From Acanthochromis polyacanthus (Eukaryota > Chordata > Actinopteri > Pomacentridae): a stretch of DNA of 64,000 bases. The position numbers and the translations under genes were made by a program. Shown piece by piece: positions 61,876 to 64,000 of this stretch. The DNA lies in NCBI RefSeq assembly GCF_021347895.1, contig NC_067124.1:2549630-2613629 (forward strand), read 5' to 3'. Numbering within the stretch: the stretch's first letter is position 1; each line of letters begins with the position of its first letter. Below the pieces are notes generated by a model. The model was not told where the DNA came from, did not search any database, and was given only the letters and a program-made list of their open reading frames with translations.

Positions 61876-62205
61876 TTGCAGCGAGAAGATCCCCAGTTCA
61901 AATCCCGGCCTGGACCTGGCATCTCTCTGCATGGAGTTTGCATGTTCTCCCTGTGCATGCGTGGGTTTTCTCCATGTACTCCGGCTTCCTCCCACAGTCT
62001 AAAGCTATGCTTAATTGGTTACTCTAAATTGTCCGTAGGTGTGAATGTGAGTGTGATTGTGTGTCTGTATATGTAGCCCTGTGACAGACTGGTGACCTGT
62101 CCAGGGTGTCCCCTGCCTTCACCCGAGTCAGCTGGGATAGACTCCAGCACCCCCATAACCCTAGTGAGGATAAAGCGGTGTATAGAGGATGGATGGATGG
62201 ATGAG
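61876..62205 (+). mobile_element. tRNA-derived SINE with L2-type tail
   Basis: A B-box-like GTTCAAATCCC lies near 61898. The common fish body follows (catggagtttgcatgttctc, gtgggttttctccatgtact, ctctaaattgtccgtaggtg, ccagggtgtcccctgccttc), then the tail gatggatggatggatg. Confidence 0.85.
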
Positions 62206-63330
62206 ATTCATATCTAAATGTCTTGCATAGACAGTTTGAACTCTAGTCACTTTATAGGTCACAGTTACTGAATTTGTTTTCAACATAAAGAAACATCACA
62301 CTTTAAAAGAGGGAGAAATATAGAATCTAGTCCAATCATTAAATCTGACATATCATCATTTAATCCTTGCTCTGTGCTGCCTACTACCTGCCATTATCTA
62401 CGTTAGGGCAGAACGTTTTTTGTCCATTTTACACTTTACTTTTGTATTTTAATTTATTCCTATAAGCTATTTCATAAGGTTAAATAATGCAGAGATATTA
62501 CACAATAACAAAGTTTTTAAAAGGATGGAGGTCAACATGACTTAGTCTCAGTGTTCTTCCCTTTATAGAGCTCAGGTTTGTGATAATTCAGTTTAAAATA
62601 TAATTCGAATTTAACAATAGCAGCATTAAATCAAGGGTCCTGCAAGGTTGTTGCTCATTTCCAGAATAATATTTATATTGAGTGATAGTATGTGAAGTAT
62701 AACCATGTAGTTTGGCATTTTTCTGACATAATAATAGCCCTTGATTGGTGATTATATACTCACTTCTTTTAGCAAAAAATACTAAAGCAGTGGAAATATG
62801 TAATTCCCTGCATGACCACTTTGTCAGTAACGAAAAGAACACGCGCAATATTCTCTTTGGGCTTAAGGAAGGAAAGAATAACGCTAGAATTAGGCGCAAT
62901 TGTTTCAAGAATTGACTAATATTTATGTATTTCCTGCATTGGCTTGTAGCTGCACACAAAACAGAATTGTGGATTTTCTTTAGTCTTGAACCCTTTCGAT
63001 TGATCACCTTGGCTTGTATTCTAATATCCAATTGTCTTAGCGGTTTGTGTTCTATTGTTTTAGCTTCTAAAAGGATAACCGAGCAAAATTTAACCCTTTC
63101 TCTGACCTTTATAGCACAGTATAATGGAACTGTAAAATACAGTGGCTCGAGGATGAGAACAAAGATGAACTGGGTCAGAACAAAGACTTGGGAGTGTGAA
63201 AGTGTAATATTTATGTTTCACTAGTCTTGTCTTTCTTCTTGAGGCCAATCCCATCCAATTTAACACATTTCCTGTTTGTGCTCGAGGTCCAACCAGCGGA
63301 GCGGTTGCATGTGCACTAATCAACACACAG
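62206..63330. other. Intergenic stretch upstream of ubr5
   Basis: No feature that I can support. A (Cys/Tyr-rich) minus frame at 62588-63031 has no family resemblance. Confidence 0.5.
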
Positions 63331-63501
63331 AGAAGAAGCTTGCTAGAGTTAAGATGGCGGCATGTGGGTGAGGAGGCTGGGATCTAAACTCGAGGTTTTT
63401 CGCCATTAAACGATTCCTATGAGTCCACATATATACAGTAATCGAAATAATAACCATTTTCACATCTTTCACACGTCTCTGTGTGATTTTGGATTGACCC
63501 C
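63331..63501 (+). promoter_or_regulatory. ubr5: ubr5 core promoter and 5' UTR
   Basis: AAGATGGCGGC at 63352-63362 matches the extended YY1 element often found just downstream of TATA-less vertebrate start sites. The 5' UTR would run from about 63340 to 63501 with no intron. An earlier ATG within the YY1 element is out of frame and short. Confidence 0.5.
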
Positions 63502-63563
63502 ATGACATCTATACACTTCGTGGTTCACCCGTTGCCCGGGACCGAGGATCAGCTCAATGACAG
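63502..63563 (+). CDS. ubr5: E3 ubiquitin ligase UBR5, first coding exon (gene runs off the window)
   Basis: ATG 63502 opens [20 protein letters not shown] plus two bases of the next Arg codon, ending at the donor GACAG|GTATTT. This exon is the same as the start of vertebrate UBR5 (EDD), a roughly 2,800-residue HECT-type, N-degron-recognising ubiquitin ligase of the nucleus. The rest (UBA, UBR box, PABC and HECT domains) lies beyond the window. Its place next to klf10 and azin1 agrees with human 8q22.3. Only 20 codons are visible, but they match at every residue I remember. Confidence 0.92.
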
Positions 63564-64000
63564 GTATTTTGTTGCGGCCCGTGGAAAAGAAGAAATTGAA
63601 TCAATATTTGTGTACGGCTTCTGCCACATAGTATTCAAGGTTGTATTTGTGGGTGATGCTGTCATTGTCATGTGTGTGTATTGAGATTTAAATTATTTAA
63701 ATGACCCCCCCAGGGTTGAAACAAGGCCCGGCATTTTGAACAATCCTTGTTAGCTTGCTGCTACCTAAACAGTCGGTCCCGTGCTACATGCTAACCCGTT
63801 AACTGGCTATCTAACGAATGGCTAGCGCTAGCAGGCTGTTTCCTTGGTTCTCTGGAAGGATTGGCTCACAGTCAAAGTTGAGATAGACAATGCGGGTTGG
63901 GGGATGGGGAAAAGAGAGGGAAATAAAGGTCGTAAAACACAACTTTTGTGAAAACTTCCACGTTTTCGTGTGTAAATTACATTTGCGCTCTATTGACATG
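63564..64000 (+). other. ubr5: ubr5 intron 1, 5' part
   Basis: Non-coding sequence after the donor at 63564. Contains taacccgttaactggctatc-like CpG-bearing motifs but no exon. Confidence 0.7.

Overview
The window is nuclear DNA from a teleost fish, probably a percomorph. It carries vertebrate genes with short GT-AG introns in the neighbourhood known from human 8q22.3 (ATP6V1C1, AZIN1, KLF10, UBR5). The spaces between genes hold fish-type repeats: Tc1, hAT, Merlin, L1, tRNA-derived SINEs, LTRs and long CA arrays. I could not fix the species.

Layout. Positions 1-28,500 are almost entirely mobile DNA. In order they hold: an LTR-element end with minisatellites; a long polypyrimidine tract split by an L1 3' end and a SINE; an inverted minisatellite; an ISL2EU-like element with a hAT-like element nested inside it; an 820-bp TTAA palindrome; a hAT transposase relic cut by two retroposed inserts; a second hAT relic; a nearly intact Tc1; and a three-exon THAP-domain gene relic (minus strand, 20.7-26.4 kb). 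A 4.8-kb Merlin transposon sits in the last intron of that THAP gene, and two further elements are nested in the Merlin.

Positions 28,900-63,563 hold the host genes: atp6v1c1 (minus, 12 coding exons, 383 codons), azin1 (plus, 10 coding exons, 451 codons, with a two-exon non-AUG upstream ORF in its leader), klf10 (minus, 3 coding exons, 435 codons) and the first coding exon of ubr5 (plus). All exon phases in the first three genes add up exactly.

Function. atp6v1c1 encodes the C subunit of the vacuolar proton pump. azin1 encodes antizyme inhibitor, which raises ornithine decarboxylase activity and polyamine uptake, and its upstream ORF is the known polyamine-sensing element. klf10 is a TGF-beta-inducible zinc-finger repressor and ubr5 a HECT ubiquitin ligase. 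They share ancient synteny, not a pathway. Relative to the human order as I recall it, klf10 is inverted, so azin1 and klf10 converge tail to tail here.
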